Positions 47,258-57,278 of a DNA stretch of 64,000 bases are shown in pieces (the first letter of the stretch is position 1; each line of letters starts with the position of its first letter). The position numbers and the translations under genes were made by a program. Origin of the DNA: Bacteroidales bacterium 6E (GTDB lineage Bacteria > Bacteroidota > Bacteroidia > Bacteroidales > Prolixibacteraceae). Location: contig DF970689.1 of the NCBI GenBank assembly GCA_001270045.2, positions 1 to 64,000 on the forward strand, in the 5' to 3' direction. The notes under the pieces were generated by a model. That model saw only the letters and a list, made by a program, of their open reading frames with translations. It was not told where the DNA came from and made no database searches.

Positions 47258-47811
47258 TGTGGTGAATATATTTCTTTGTTCATCAGATCATTCATAATTG
47301 AATAAAGCTTTTTCCGCGCCCGGAACAACTTCACTTTGGCATTGCTTTCGGTGAGACCCGTAATATGGCAAATCTCTTCAATGCTCTGGTCCTCGTAGTA
47401 ATAAAGAACTACAAGTGTGTAGTCTTCCTCTGGCAACATCTTCAGGGCGGCTTCCAGGTATCTTGATCTTTCTTCCTGGGGAAGTTCGCTGGTGGCATCC
47501 ATCGTTTCCTCTTCCGACACAGGAATCGACTCAATTTGGGTTGTGACCGGTTTTTTCTTTCTGGTATGCGTAATGCAAGTATTATAGGTAATGCTATACA
47601 ACCAGGTTGAAAATTTCGCCTTCCCCTGAAATGTGTGTATCGACCGATATGCCTTGATAAAAGACTCCTGCGCCATTTCCTGGGCATCTTCCCTGTTTTT
47701 CAGAACTTTCAATGCGATGGAAAAAACTATGTCCTGGTATTTTTCGACCAGGTGAGAAAAGGCCTGGGTATTCCCCTGCTGCACCATTTCAATGATTTTC
47801 AGTTCTTCCAT
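47254..47811 (-). CDS. ECF-type RNA polymerase sigma factor
   Basis: 185 residues from the ATG at 47811; longer in-frame starts up to 47955 would run through the promoter found at 47830-47856. Region 2 (FSHLVEKYQDIVFSIALKVL, EDAQEMAQESFIKAYRS, FSTWLYSITYNTC) and region 4 (LPEEDYTLVVLYYYEDQSIEEICHITGL) are both present. It should drive its own operon and the divergent DUF6249 gene, both of which carry the same promoter. The next gene is a likely membrane anti-sigma. Confidence 0.92.
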   Translation of the reverse strand: MEELKIIEMVQQGNTQAFSHLVEKYQDIVFSIALKVLKNREDAQEMAQESFIKAYRSIHTFQGKAKFSTWLYSITYNTCITHTRKKKPVTTQIESIPVSEEETMDATSELPQEERSRYLEAALKMLPEEDYTLVVLYYYEDQSIEEICHITGLTESNAKVKLFRARKKLYSIMNDLMNKEIYSPQ

Positions 47812-47829
47812 TTCGCAAATGCACTCTTT

Positions 47830-47856
47830 TGACGCAATCCTAACATTTTGGTTACA
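47830..47856 (-). promoter_or_regulatory. ECF-type promoter of the sigma gene
   Basis: On the minus strand: TGTAACC (47850-47856), exactly 15 bp, CGTCA (47830-47834). Transcription would begin near 47822, about 10 nt before the ATG at 47811. The same pair with the same spacing precedes the divergent gene, which indicates autoregulation. Confidence 0.75.
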
Positions 47857-47941
47857 CAATTTACAAAAAATGATGAAAAAAAGAATAGACTGCATCCAAG
47901 AGGATTCCTTAACTTTTTTTTTCAATTCATGCCTGAAATGT

Positions 47942-47968
47942 TGTAACCGAATCATTAAGCCGGCGTCA
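47942..47968 (+). promoter_or_regulatory. ECF-type promoter of the DUF6249 gene
   Basis: TGTAACC (47942-47948), exactly 15 bp, CGTCA (47964-47968). Identical in both boxes and spacing to the minus-strand promoter of the sigma gene. Transcription would start near 47976, giving a leader of about 37 nt to the ATG at 48013. Confidence 0.75.
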
Positions 47969-48012
47969 TAACACCGGAAATTTCAAAAGTATAAACATTA
48001 AAATTTGATATT

Positions 48013-48360
48013 ATGGTTGACATTGTAGTTCCGGTAAGCCTTTTTCTGATGATCTTCGCCATCGTTTACGTCATTTATACCACGCGAAACAAAGAACGAA
48101 TGGCCCTGATTGAAAGAGGAGCCGATCCAAAGCTCTTCAAGAGCATGTCCAGAGGTTCGGGGTATAGCGACTTCAAATGGGGATTATTTATGGTGGGCGT
48201 TGCCATTGGCGTGTTTCTGGGCGTATTGATTGAGCAGAATACCACGCTTGAACCTGAACACATGTACGTTGCAATGATCCTGGTTTGTGGAGGACTTGCA
48301 CTTATGGCTGCCTACTTGCTCAGAGGCAAAATCGAGAAAAGGGTTGATAAGCCTCAGTAA
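48013..48360 (+). CDS. DUF6249 membrane protein
   Basis: 115 residues. An N-terminal span (VVPVSLFLMIFAIVYVIYTT), a conserved cytosolic RNKERMALIERGADPKLF segment, then two further spans near residues 55-75 and 88-106. This is the DUF6249 pattern; the family is common beside ECF sigma genes in Bacteroidota and has no known function. The promoter at 47942-47968 makes it a probable target of the divergent sigma factor. Confidence 0.82.
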   Translation: MVDIVVPVSLFLMIFAIVYVIYTTRNKERMALIERGADPKLFKSMSRGSGYSDFKWGLFMVGVAIGVFLGVLIEQNTTLEPEHMYVAMILVCGGLALMAAYLLRGKIEKRVDKPQ

Positions 48361-48382
48361 TTGTCAAGATATGGAGGGATAG

Positions 48383-48398
48383 CCTTTCAATTGAAAGG
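48383..48398. repeat. Perfect 16-bp palindrome
   Basis: CCTTTCAATTGAAAGG reads the same on both strands. It lies in the short gap between DUF6249 and the shared terminator. Function unknown. Confidence 0.6.
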
Positions 48399-48409
48399 TA
48401 GATTGCAAA

Positions 48410-48440
48410 AAAAAAGCCACCTGAATAAGGTGGCTTTTTT
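48410..48440. terminator. Bidirectional terminator
   Basis: GCCACCT (48416-48422) pairs with AGGTGGC (48428-48434), flanked by an A run on the left and a T run on the right, so it can stop both the DUF6249 gene and the convergent enolase gene. Confidence 0.85.
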
Positions 48441-48458
48441 GTATAATCTAATGATCAA

Positions 48459-49766
<1,308 letters not shown>

Positions 49767-49830
49767 TTATTTTTTGGTGAATATTCCTTAAATAGTTCCT
49801 GATGGTTTTATTTTTTTTCTAAAACTGTAA

Positions 49831-49838
49831 CAAAGATA
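49831..49838 (-). promoter_or_regulatory. -7 box upstream of eno
   Basis: Reads TATCTTTG on the minus strand, an exact TAnnTTTG match. Start near 49825 gives a leader of about 65 nt. The -33 TTG is not evident. Confidence 0.45.
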
Positions 49839-49941
49839 GTAAAATGATCTGAACAGTTTTTTTTGCAATTATCATAAATGGGATATTTCACACAATCTTA
49901 AATATGGCCTGATATCCAGTGGAGCTTCAAAATCAATATCT

Positions 49942-52899
49942 TCACTGTTCTTCTTCCACAATTCGGATCAATCCGTCAAACATGTCAGCATGAGCCATGA
50001 TTTTGCCTTCATTTCCATAAACACAATAATTGTTGCATTTCAGGATGTCTTCGACCATGTCGGCCATACCCCTTATGTCTTCTGAGCGTATTGCAAGGAT
50101 TTCCTGTCGTTCTTTGTTAAGCATTTCTGCAGTGGTGCCTTCGAAAAAGTAATGCATGGCTGCTGAACCTTTCTGCGACGGCGTTTTGGGCTGGTCAAGA
50201 TTTGAGATTGTACCAATGATATAGCGGGTGAGTGTATCTTTGTCGGCATGGAAATTTCTGATATAACCGGGTGTCGCATCTATAGCTGCCAGGGTTTCCC
50301 TTAGATTGGGGTCACGATAGCTGGCAAAATAGGTGTTGCCATGTGGGGCAAATCCACAAAATCCACCGTAGGCACCACCCTGAACCCTGATCTGGTTTTG
50401 AAGCCAGTCGGTGCTGAGGATTTGGCTTAAGACATGCATATGGCCTGTCCACTCATACCCCAGTTGTTTAAAATCAAAACTCTTCACTACATATTGAACC
50501 TGGGATGCCGAAAGGATGGCTTCATTCTTTCTCTCAAGGCTTAAATTCCAGGGGAAGAATTGTCCTGAATCCAAATGCATCCGTTCAATATTGCCTGATA
50601 GCTTAAGCCTGAAACTTTCAAGATCTTCTGCCGGACAAACAACCAATACCTTCAAATTGCGCTGTGAGAAGAGACGAAAAGCCGTTTCAATCAGTTTGCC
50701 ACTAATAATGCTGGCTTTGGAATCGAAGGTTTTGGTTATTTCTGACAGTACACGATAATATTCGACTCCCGAAGTCCATTCATTGAAATAGCCTCTTCTG
50801 GAGTACCCGGAACCAGCGCGGTTCATGGCATAATTCATTCCATTCTGGCGAATATTAGCGTCTATCTGTGCATGGTGCCTGCGGATCACCTGTTTTAGCC
50901 TGTCTTTATCCGTAAAAATGGTGCCTGAAAGAATTTCAAACATCAAATCCAGCATTAAATCGGTTTTTCCGGTGATCGCCTTGGCCGAAACGACCAATTG
51001 GGGCACAAGGTTCTCGTCGCGACGCTGATGCAGGAAAGTAGCCAGATTTGAAGTAAATCCTCCGGTATGGATATTGATTTGGTTTTCAAGATCACCATAT
51101 GAATATTTATGAGTACTCAGCTTTCCCAATAAGGCTGTCATGAGAGAGGCGTAAGGGATGAGTTCCTGAGGCAGGCATCGAACATCGAAGTAGAAACTGG
51201 TATAAACGATCCCATTGGTGAATACATCATGGTGCATGATTTGTATTCCATCAGTATCAACCTTGTTTAATTCGTAAAACAAGGCATTCTCCGGAATATC
51301 CGAAAGTTTGAGCATGGGTATGGTTTCCAGTGCTTCCGGAGTGTCTTCCTTTTGTTGATATTCGGAAAGTTGTTGTGTTTCTCTTATCAGATTGTCCACC
51401 TCATCCTGATTAAGCGAATGCTTGTAATCCATGAGTTTGGTTTCCAGATTGGCATCCAGGGTCCTTTGCAGCCCAGTTTCCGGATTCATGCTTAAAAGCA
51501 CGCCATGGGGATTTTCCAAAAGGTACTTCCTTGTCAGGGTTTCAAGCAGTCCTGAATTGATCTGGTCCTTAAGATGCATCAGGGGCTCTTCGTACTCCAG
51601 CCCAAAAAATGGATTATCCTCAAAAAGCCAGCTCTGGACCATCAGGTCAAAATACATCAGTCCCTTCTGGGGAGTGTCTCCTTCTTTCAGCTGAAATTCA
51701 TTTCGGTTCATGATGCCCTCGACCGTGGTTTTGTCAAACCCCTCGCTTACGGCATTTTGCAAGGTGCTAAATACAATCTCCCTGAATCTCTCCATATCGT
51801 TGGGATTTGCATTTTGGACGATGATGTTAATGACGTTTTGCTGTCCTTCATTAAACCAACCCATTACTTCCTTGCCGATGCCCGCATCCTGCAATGCCAG
51901 CCTAACCGGAGCAGATTCATGATTGACCATGGCATTAACAATGATGTCGAGTGCCAGTGATTCCAACCTTTCAGAAGTATGATTGGCTACAAAACTGAGA
52001 GAGAGATATGTATTGTCCTTAAGTGAATCACCTTCAGGCAAAGGATATGATTCAATAACTGTTTTCAGTTCCCCGATAGGGGACTGAAGCGGTAATTCAA
52101 TGGCTTCCTGAAGCCTGTTAAAATCCTTGAGGTACATTTCATGGATGAATTCCAATTCACGATGCAAATCGGCATCTCCGTATAAAAGGATGTAACTGTT
52201 GGATGGATGGTAATAGCGGCGATGATATTCGCTGAAGTAATCACTTGTAAGTTCCGGAATGGCGTCAGGGTGACCTCCTGATGAAAAACCATAGGCATTG
52301 TCAGGAAAAAGGTTTTTGCTCATGTGGTAATACAACTGGTAGAGCGGATTTGAAAAAGCTCCTTTCATTTCATTATAAACCACACCCTTGATGATGATGG
52401 GGGATTCGGGGGAATTCAACTCATAATGCCAGCCTTCCTGTTTCAGGATCATGGGATCCTCGTGCATCATGGGCCTGAAAACCGCATCAAGGTAAACATG
52501 CATCAGGTTAAAATAGTCTGTTAAGTTCATGCTTGCCACAGGATATGTAGTATGGTCCGAGGCAGTCATGGCATTCAGGAAGGTATGGAGTGAACCTTTC
52601 AATAAAACGTCAAAAGGACTTCTTACGGGAAAACTTTTCGAACCATTCAATACTGAATGTTCCAAAATATGTGGAGTACCACAGTCATTTTCAGGTAGGG
52701 TCTTAAATGTTATGCTGAATAATTTGTTGGGATCATTTGCTGCGATCTTAAACAATCGTGCCCCTGTATTTTCATGAATAAATTCAAGGCATTCGGCGTT
52801 GACCTCCCTGACGAACCTTTTCTCTTTAAGTTTAAATCCATGGTAGCTGCACCCCTCGATAAAGGTGCCCAAATCATGGTTTTCTTTCATTCTATACAT
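49942..52899 (-). CDS. M16C insulinase-family protease (presequence protease type)
   Basis: 985 residues with four M16 half-domains. The inverted zinc motif HILEH lies in CGTPHILEHSVLNGS, with the third ligand in VYNEMKGAFS. The size and order match PreP-type M16C enzymes, which digest short unfolded peptides in the cytoplasm. No signal peptide. A second ATG three codons downstream (52890) is an equally possible start. An inverted repeat (52914-52938) sits just upstream. Confidence 0.92.
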   Translation of the reverse strand: MYRMKENHDLGTFIEGCSYHGFKLKEKRFVREVNAECLEFIHENTGARLFKIAANDPNKLFSITFKTLPENDCGTPHILEHSVLNGSKSFPVRSPFDVLLKGSLHTFLNAMTASDHTTYPVASMNLTDYFNLMHVYLDAVFRPMMHEDPMILKQEGWHYELNSPESPIIIKGVVYNEMKGAFSNPLYQLYYHMSKNLFPDNAYGFSSGGHPDAIPELTSDYFSEYHRRYYHPSNSYILLYGDADLHRELEFIHEMYLKDFNRLQEAIELPLQSPIGELKTVIESYPLPEGDSLKDNTYLSLSFVANHTSERLESLALDIIVNAMVNHESAPVRLALQDAGIGKEVMGWFNEGQQNVINIIVQNANPNDMERFREIVFSTLQNAVSEGFDKTTVEGIMNRNEFQLKEGDTPQKGLMYFDLMVQSWLFEDNPFFGLEYEEPLMHLKDQINSGLLETLTRKYLLENPHGVLLSMNPETGLQRTLDANLETKLMDYKHSLNQDEVDNLIRETQQLSEYQQKEDTPEALETIPMLKLSDIPENALFYELNKVDTDGIQIMHHDVFTNGIVYTSFYFDVRCLPQELIPYASLMTALLGKLSTHKYSYGDLENQINIHTGGFTSNLATFLHQRRDENLVPQLVVSAKAITGKTDLMLDLMFEILSGTIFTDKDRLKQVIRRHHAQIDANIRQNGMNYAMNRAGSGYSRRGYFNEWTSGVEYYRVLSEITKTFDSKASIISGKLIETAFRLFSQRNLKVLVVCPAEDLESFRLKLSGNIERMHLDSGQFFPWNLSLERKNEAILSASQVQYVVKSFDFKQLGYEWTGHMHVLSQILSTDWLQNQIRVQGGAYGGFCGFAPHGNTYFASYRDPNLRETLAAIDATPGYIRNFHADKDTLTRYIIGTISNLDQPKTPSQKGSAAMHYFFEGTTAEMLNKERQEILAIRSEDIRGMADMVEDILKCNNYCVYGNEGKIMAHADMFDGLIRIVEEEQ

Positions 52900-52913
52900 A
52901 TGCGGTATTTTTT

Positions 52914-52938
52914 ACGTCAGTCGTTATGATACTGACGT
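52914..52938. promoter_or_regulatory. Inverted repeat upstream of the M16C gene
   Basis: ACGTCAGT (52914-52921) and ACTGACGT (52931-52938) form a perfect 8-bp dyad with a 9-bp centre, 15 bp before the start. It could be an operator, but no regulator can be matched to it. Confidence 0.35.
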
Positions 52939-53037
52939 CATAAGGATGCAAAGATGCAGGAATTCCCTGAATTACTTTGCAAGGAGCATGTTTTTTGAAA
53001 TGGCAGGAATCAAGCAATTCCGATTGGCCTATGTGAA

Positions 53038-54528
53038 TCAGGAAGGTTTATAGCTTTTGATTCCTAATTTTATCATCCTGGATTCCAAAGTGGTGGGTTT
53101 CATGCCTAGTATGATGGCTGCTCCGTTATCACCTCTGATTCGCCAGTTGGTATGCTGCAGTACTTTTTCGATATATTCCTTTTCTACCTCCTCAAGAGGT
53201 TTGAGCCCTTCCTCAGTTTTTGCCTTTTCCCTGGCAAATAGCCAATCCCCGATTTCCAGGTTTGTTCCGGAACTCAGAATGACTGCCCTCTCAACAATGT
53301 TTTCCAGTTCCCTGATGTTACCTGGCCAATTGTATGCATGAAGCTTTTTCATCTCGTCTGCAGGAATGGATCGTATTTCCTTATTGATTTTTTCTGAAGA
53401 TCTTGACACAAAATAGTGTACCAGCTCAGAAATGTCATTTTTTCTTTCCCTAAGGGCTGGCAGATGTATAGGAAATACGTTAAGCCGATAAAACAGGTCA
53501 CTCCTGAAGCGCCCTTCATGTACTTCATCCAATAAATTACGATTAGTGGCCGCAATAATCCTTACATCTACCTTGACGGTAGTATTGCTGCCAATCCTTT
53601 CGAATTCTCCTTCTTGCAAAACCCTAAGCAGTTTGGGTTGTAATTCGGAAGGCAATTCTCCAATCTCGTCCAGAAAAAGGGTTCCTTTATGGGCAAGTTC
53701 AAAACGTCCGATTTTTTTGGCCAGGGCACCTGTAAAAGCTCCCTTCTCATGACCAAACAATTCACTTTCGATCAGGGTGGCAGGGATGGATGCGCAATTG
53801 ATTTTTACAAATGCCTTGTTCTTCCGGTTGCTGTTTTTATAGATGGCCCTCGCAATGAGTTCTTTTCCTGTACCTGTTTCCCCAGTAATCAGGACCGTGG
53901 CATCAGTTCCGGCTACCTGCTCAACCTGCCTTAGAACCTTTCTCAAACTATCATTCTGACCAATGATTTCATCAAAATTCTTGTGAATTTTGATTTCTTC
54001 CCTTAGTTCAGTGTTTTCTGACTGCAGTTTTTCTTTCAGTTGGTTAATTTCATCATATGCCTTGGTTAGATCACCAAAAGATTTTTGCAGTTCGGCTGTT
54101 TTTTCGAGGACCTTATGTTCCAGATTCAGGTTTAGGGTCTTGAGCTGGTCATGGGTCAGTTTGAGGTCGATATGGGTTCTGACTCTGGTCAGAAGTTCCC
54201 ATGAATTGAATGGTTTACTGATATAATCGACCCCGCCTGATTGAAATCCGCGGATGATACTTTCTGCATCTGACCGGGCGGTCAGAAAAATGACGGGTAT
54301 ATCCTTCAAGTCACGATCCTGTTTCATGGCCTGGCAAACCTGGAATCCATCCATTACAGGCATCATGACATCAAGGATCACAAGGTCAAATTTTTCCTCC
54401 CTGAGCCAGTCTAGAGCTTTGGGTCCATCCAATGAATACTCGACATGATAGTCATGATTCGATAAAAACCCTGCAAGAACCTGGATATTTCTCTTGTTAT
54501 CATCTACTATCAATATTTTCTCGTTCAT
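53038..54528 (-). CDS. Sigma54-dependent response regulator (NtrC type)
   Basis: 496 residues: receiver domain 4-118 with phospho-acceptor Asp53 (LVILDVMMP), a coiled coil at 125-185, an AAA+ domain (Walker A GETGTGKE 216-223, GAFTGA 263-268 for sigma54 contact), and a C-terminal Fis-type HTH (GAAIILGMKPTTLESRMIKL). It activates sigma54 promoters when phosphorylated. It follows the hybrid kinase gene by 177 bp, which makes that kinase, or others in the cluster, the likely partner. Targets are unknown. Confidence 0.93.
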   Translation of the reverse strand: MNEKILIVDDNKRNIQVLAGFLSNHDYHVEYSLDGPKALDWLREEKFDLVILDVMMPVMDGFQVCQAMKQDRDLKDIPVIFLTARSDAESIIRGFQSGGVDYISKPFNSWELLTRVRTHIDLKLTHDQLKTLNLNLEHKVLEKTAELQKSFGDLTKAYDEINQLKEKLQSENTELREEIKIHKNFDEIIGQNDSLRKVLRQVEQVAGTDATVLITGETGTGKELIARAIYKNSNRKNKAFVKINCASIPATLIESELFGHEKGAFTGALAKKIGRFELAHKGTLFLDEIGELPSELQPKLLRVLQEGEFERIGSNTTVKVDVRIIAATNRNLLDEVHEGRFRSDLFYRLNVFPIHLPALRERKNDISELVHYFVSRSSEKINKEIRSIPADEMKKLHAYNWPGNIRELENIVERAVILSSGTNLEIGDWLFAREKAKTEEGLKPLEEVEKEYIEKVLQHTNWRIRGDNGAAIILGMKPTTLESRMIKLGIKSYKPS

Positions 54529-54705
54529 TGCTTCAGATTTACGCTTGGATAGGTGTTACGGAGTGGCCTGTCAAAACATAAGCCACGGTTGTAAAAATAG
54601 GCTTTTTTGTGTAACCCCTATCAATTTACGAATTTTAGGGCACAGACTGACACATAAGTCAGGAAATTAAAACAGTCTTGTTTTCGCTTTTTGCCAATCT
54701 TAAAA

Positions 54706-57237
54706 TTATTCGTGGGAGACGCTTTTTGTCAGTTGCCCGACCAGGTCAGGAAATTCCCTGATCAGCCTTACCATGCCTTCGATATTAAAGCTTCTTCTGG
54801 ATTGCAGTATTTCATTTCCGTAACTGACCAACTTTTCAATGTCGTATTTCTGGCCTGTATCAACCAGTAAATTTCCAAATTCTTCCACCTTTTTGATGGG
54901 TTGACGTTCCCTGATCTGTTTCCATAGATCCATGGCGATCTCATTCAGGATTTGACTTGCCTCCTGAGGGACGGTGATCTGGCCTGATTCCATCGACTTT
55001 TTAGGCGATGCAGGATGTCCTGTTTCTGTGGCATTTAATTGATAGGGCAGGAAACGCATTAGATTTTCGATCAGTTCGGAGGCCTGGATTGGCTTTAACA
55101 GGTAACCGTCGAATCGTGAAAGCCACTCTTCCGTTGAATCATCGTTTAAAACAGAGGCAGATGATGCAATGACCGGAATCCTGGCTGTATGGTCACTTTG
55201 TCGAAGCCTGCCGAATAGCTCAAATCCATCCATTCCGGGCATTCTTATATCAGTAATGACTAAATCGGGCAATTCTTGGTTGATCATTTCGATGGCTTGT
55301 TCGCCGTTATTTGCAGTGACGGTTTGAATACCTGCATATTCCAACATCTGACCCAAAAATTTCAGGTTGTCTTCCACGTCGTCAACAATCATTACTCTTG
55401 ACCTGCCAAACCGGATGTCCTGCCAGTTTAAACTACTGTGTAAAGGTTTGGCATATTGGTCGTTTGACACTGACACTCCCCTGAAATGGAGTATAAAGGT
55501 ACTGCCATTTCCCGGCTGGCTTACCAGGGAGATATCCCCGTCAAGCAACTCGACAAGTTTCTTGGTTATGGCCAGTCCGAGGCCAGTTCCCCCGTGTTTT
55601 CTGCGATCGTGTCCTTCCTCTTGTGTAAATGACTGGAAAATGATTTTCTGAAATGTTTCAGAGATTCCAATTCCGGTGTCGCTAACTCTTATGATCAAGT
55701 CAATCTTTGCGTTCTCATTATTATTGGTTGAAGATGGATATGAGATTTCAGTGTCGACTTGTATAGTTCCCGTATCCGTATATTTAACGGCATTGCTGAC
55801 CAGATTGAGCAGCACCTGGCGAAGCCGGGTTTCATCGACATAAATATAATTGGGAAAATTGGCAGGCAGGTTGAAGTTTAACCTCAGACCTTTCTCTGCT
55901 GTCTTGAAATAGAAAATCTGTTCGATCTCTTTCAGTAGCTGACGATAGTTGACATAGTCACGGGATATTTTTAACATACCTGCTTCCACTTTGGATAGAT
56001 CAAGTATGTCATTGATAAGACTGAGCAAGTTTTTACCACTGATCTTGAGGGAATTTAAATAATCAAGTGATTTATTGTCTTTCAGGGTATAGGTGAGCAG
56101 GTCTGCGAATCCCAGTATTGCATTCATCGGAGTCCGGATTTCATGGCTCACGTTGGCCAGGAATTCACTTTTTGCCCGGGTTGCCTGATCTGCCTTATCC
56201 CGTGCCTCAATAAGGTCCTTCTCCAGTTTTTTCCTCGATGTGATATCCTGAGAGACCTTTACGAAATGGACAATTTCTTTCTTTTCATTGAAAATAGGGG
56301 AGATCACAACCGATTCCCAATATAGCCTACCGCTCTTGTGCCGGTTATGAAATTCTCCCTTCCAGCTTTCACCGTTTCTCAGGACATTCCAGATCTGGTT
56401 GTAAATGCCTTCAGCGGATTCGTCGGTACTTATTAAGTCCAGCTTGTATCCAAGAATCTCATCCTTCAAATAGCCTGAATACTCCTCGAAAGTATGGTTT
56501 ACATATTCAACCTCCCCTTCAAAGTTGGTAATTGCAACAGCTGCCAGACTCTGTTCAACAGCCTGTGATAGCTTAAGTATTTCAGAATGGGACTCTTCAA
56601 GCTGACGCAGTGCATTTTCAGCCCGCTCCCTTTGTTCATTGGCATCCAGCAACAGATTAATGGCTGCTTTTCTCGAGTTTTCAAGATCTTGTGTTCTTGA
56701 ATCAACCAGTTTTTCAAGATTGAGACGCGTATTAAGTGCCTCCTCAAAAGAACTTTTCTGATCGGTAATGTCAATTACGATTCCGAATAACCGAACTGCC
56801 CGACCATTCTGGATTTGGCTTTTGAAAATATGGCGTATGTATTTCAGTTTGCCATCCGGGGAGACAATTCTGTGATCAATTTTTTGTATTCCCGCATCTG
56901 ATAGAACCTTCCGGTATGATAACAAAAGGTTTTTGCGATCATCAGCATGAGTGTGCCTAAGAATCAAACGGCCAATATTCAAATTTTTGACGGGGAAGGG
57001 TCCATAAATGGAAAAGATCTCATCGGAAATATACAGGTCACCCTTTTGTGGATTGTATTCCCAATATCCCAATCGGGCAAGGGTTGCCGCTTCCCTGAAT
57101 TGGGTTTCATTTACCCTAAGACTATCTGTTTCCCTGCTTATCCGGGAAATGGTGCGCCTCTGGACAATGAACAAGACGAGTAAGCCCAATGTCAGTGAAA
57201 TAGTGAGATATAGCAACACTTCAACTGTCATCATCAT
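54706..57237 (-). CDS. Hybrid histidine kinase (PAS-PAS-HisKA-HATPase-REC)
   Basis: 843 residues. One N-terminal membrane span (6-26), PAS domains at about 45-160 and 225-335, HisKA with His365 (NVSHEIRTPMNAIL), HATPase with N box NLVSNAVKYTD and G boxes DTGIGI and GGTGLGL, and a receiver (613-730) with Asp663 (VITDIRMPGMDG). The last 100 residues are helical and placed like an Hpt domain, but no phospho-acceptor His motif is seen. Phosphate would thus pass from His365 to Asp663 and onward to an unknown carrier. It begins 41 bp after the PAS-protein gene stop. Confidence 0.92.
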   Translation of the reverse strand: MMMTVEVLLYLTISLTLGLLVLFIVQRRTISRISRETDSLRVNETQFREAATLARLGYWEYNPQKGDLYISDEIFSIYGPFPVKNLNIGRLILRHTHADDRKNLLLSYRKVLSDAGIQKIDHRIVSPDGKLKYIRHIFKSQIQNGRAVRLFGIVIDITDQKSSFEEALNTRLNLEKLVDSRTQDLENSRKAAINLLLDANEQRERAENALRQLEESHSEILKLSQAVEQSLAAVAITNFEGEVEYVNHTFEEYSGYLKDEILGYKLDLISTDESAEGIYNQIWNVLRNGESWKGEFHNRHKSGRLYWESVVISPIFNEKKEIVHFVKVSQDITSRKKLEKDLIEARDKADQATRAKSEFLANVSHEIRTPMNAILGFADLLTYTLKDNKSLDYLNSLKISGKNLLSLINDILDLSKVEAGMLKISRDYVNYRQLLKEIEQIFYFKTAEKGLRLNFNLPANFPNYIYVDETRLRQVLLNLVSNAVKYTDTGTIQVDTEISYPSSTNNNENAKIDLIIRVSDTGIGISETFQKIIFQSFTQEEGHDRRKHGGTGLGLAITKKLVELLDGDISLVSQPGNGSTFILHFRGVSVSNDQYAKPLHSSLNWQDIRFGRSRVMIVDDVEDNLKFLGQMLEYAGIQTVTANNGEQAIEMINQELPDLVITDIRMPGMDGFELFGRLRQSDHTARIPVIASSASVLNDDSTEEWLSRFDGYLLKPIQASELIENLMRFLPYQLNATETGHPASPKKSMESGQITVPQEASQILNEIAMDLWKQIRERQPIKKVEEFGNLLVDTGQKYDIEKLVSYGNEILQSRRSFNIEGMVRLIREFPDLVGQLTKSVSHE

Positions 57238-57278
57238 GAAACAAAATCAGTAAAGGTTGTCATACAATTATATCTGCC

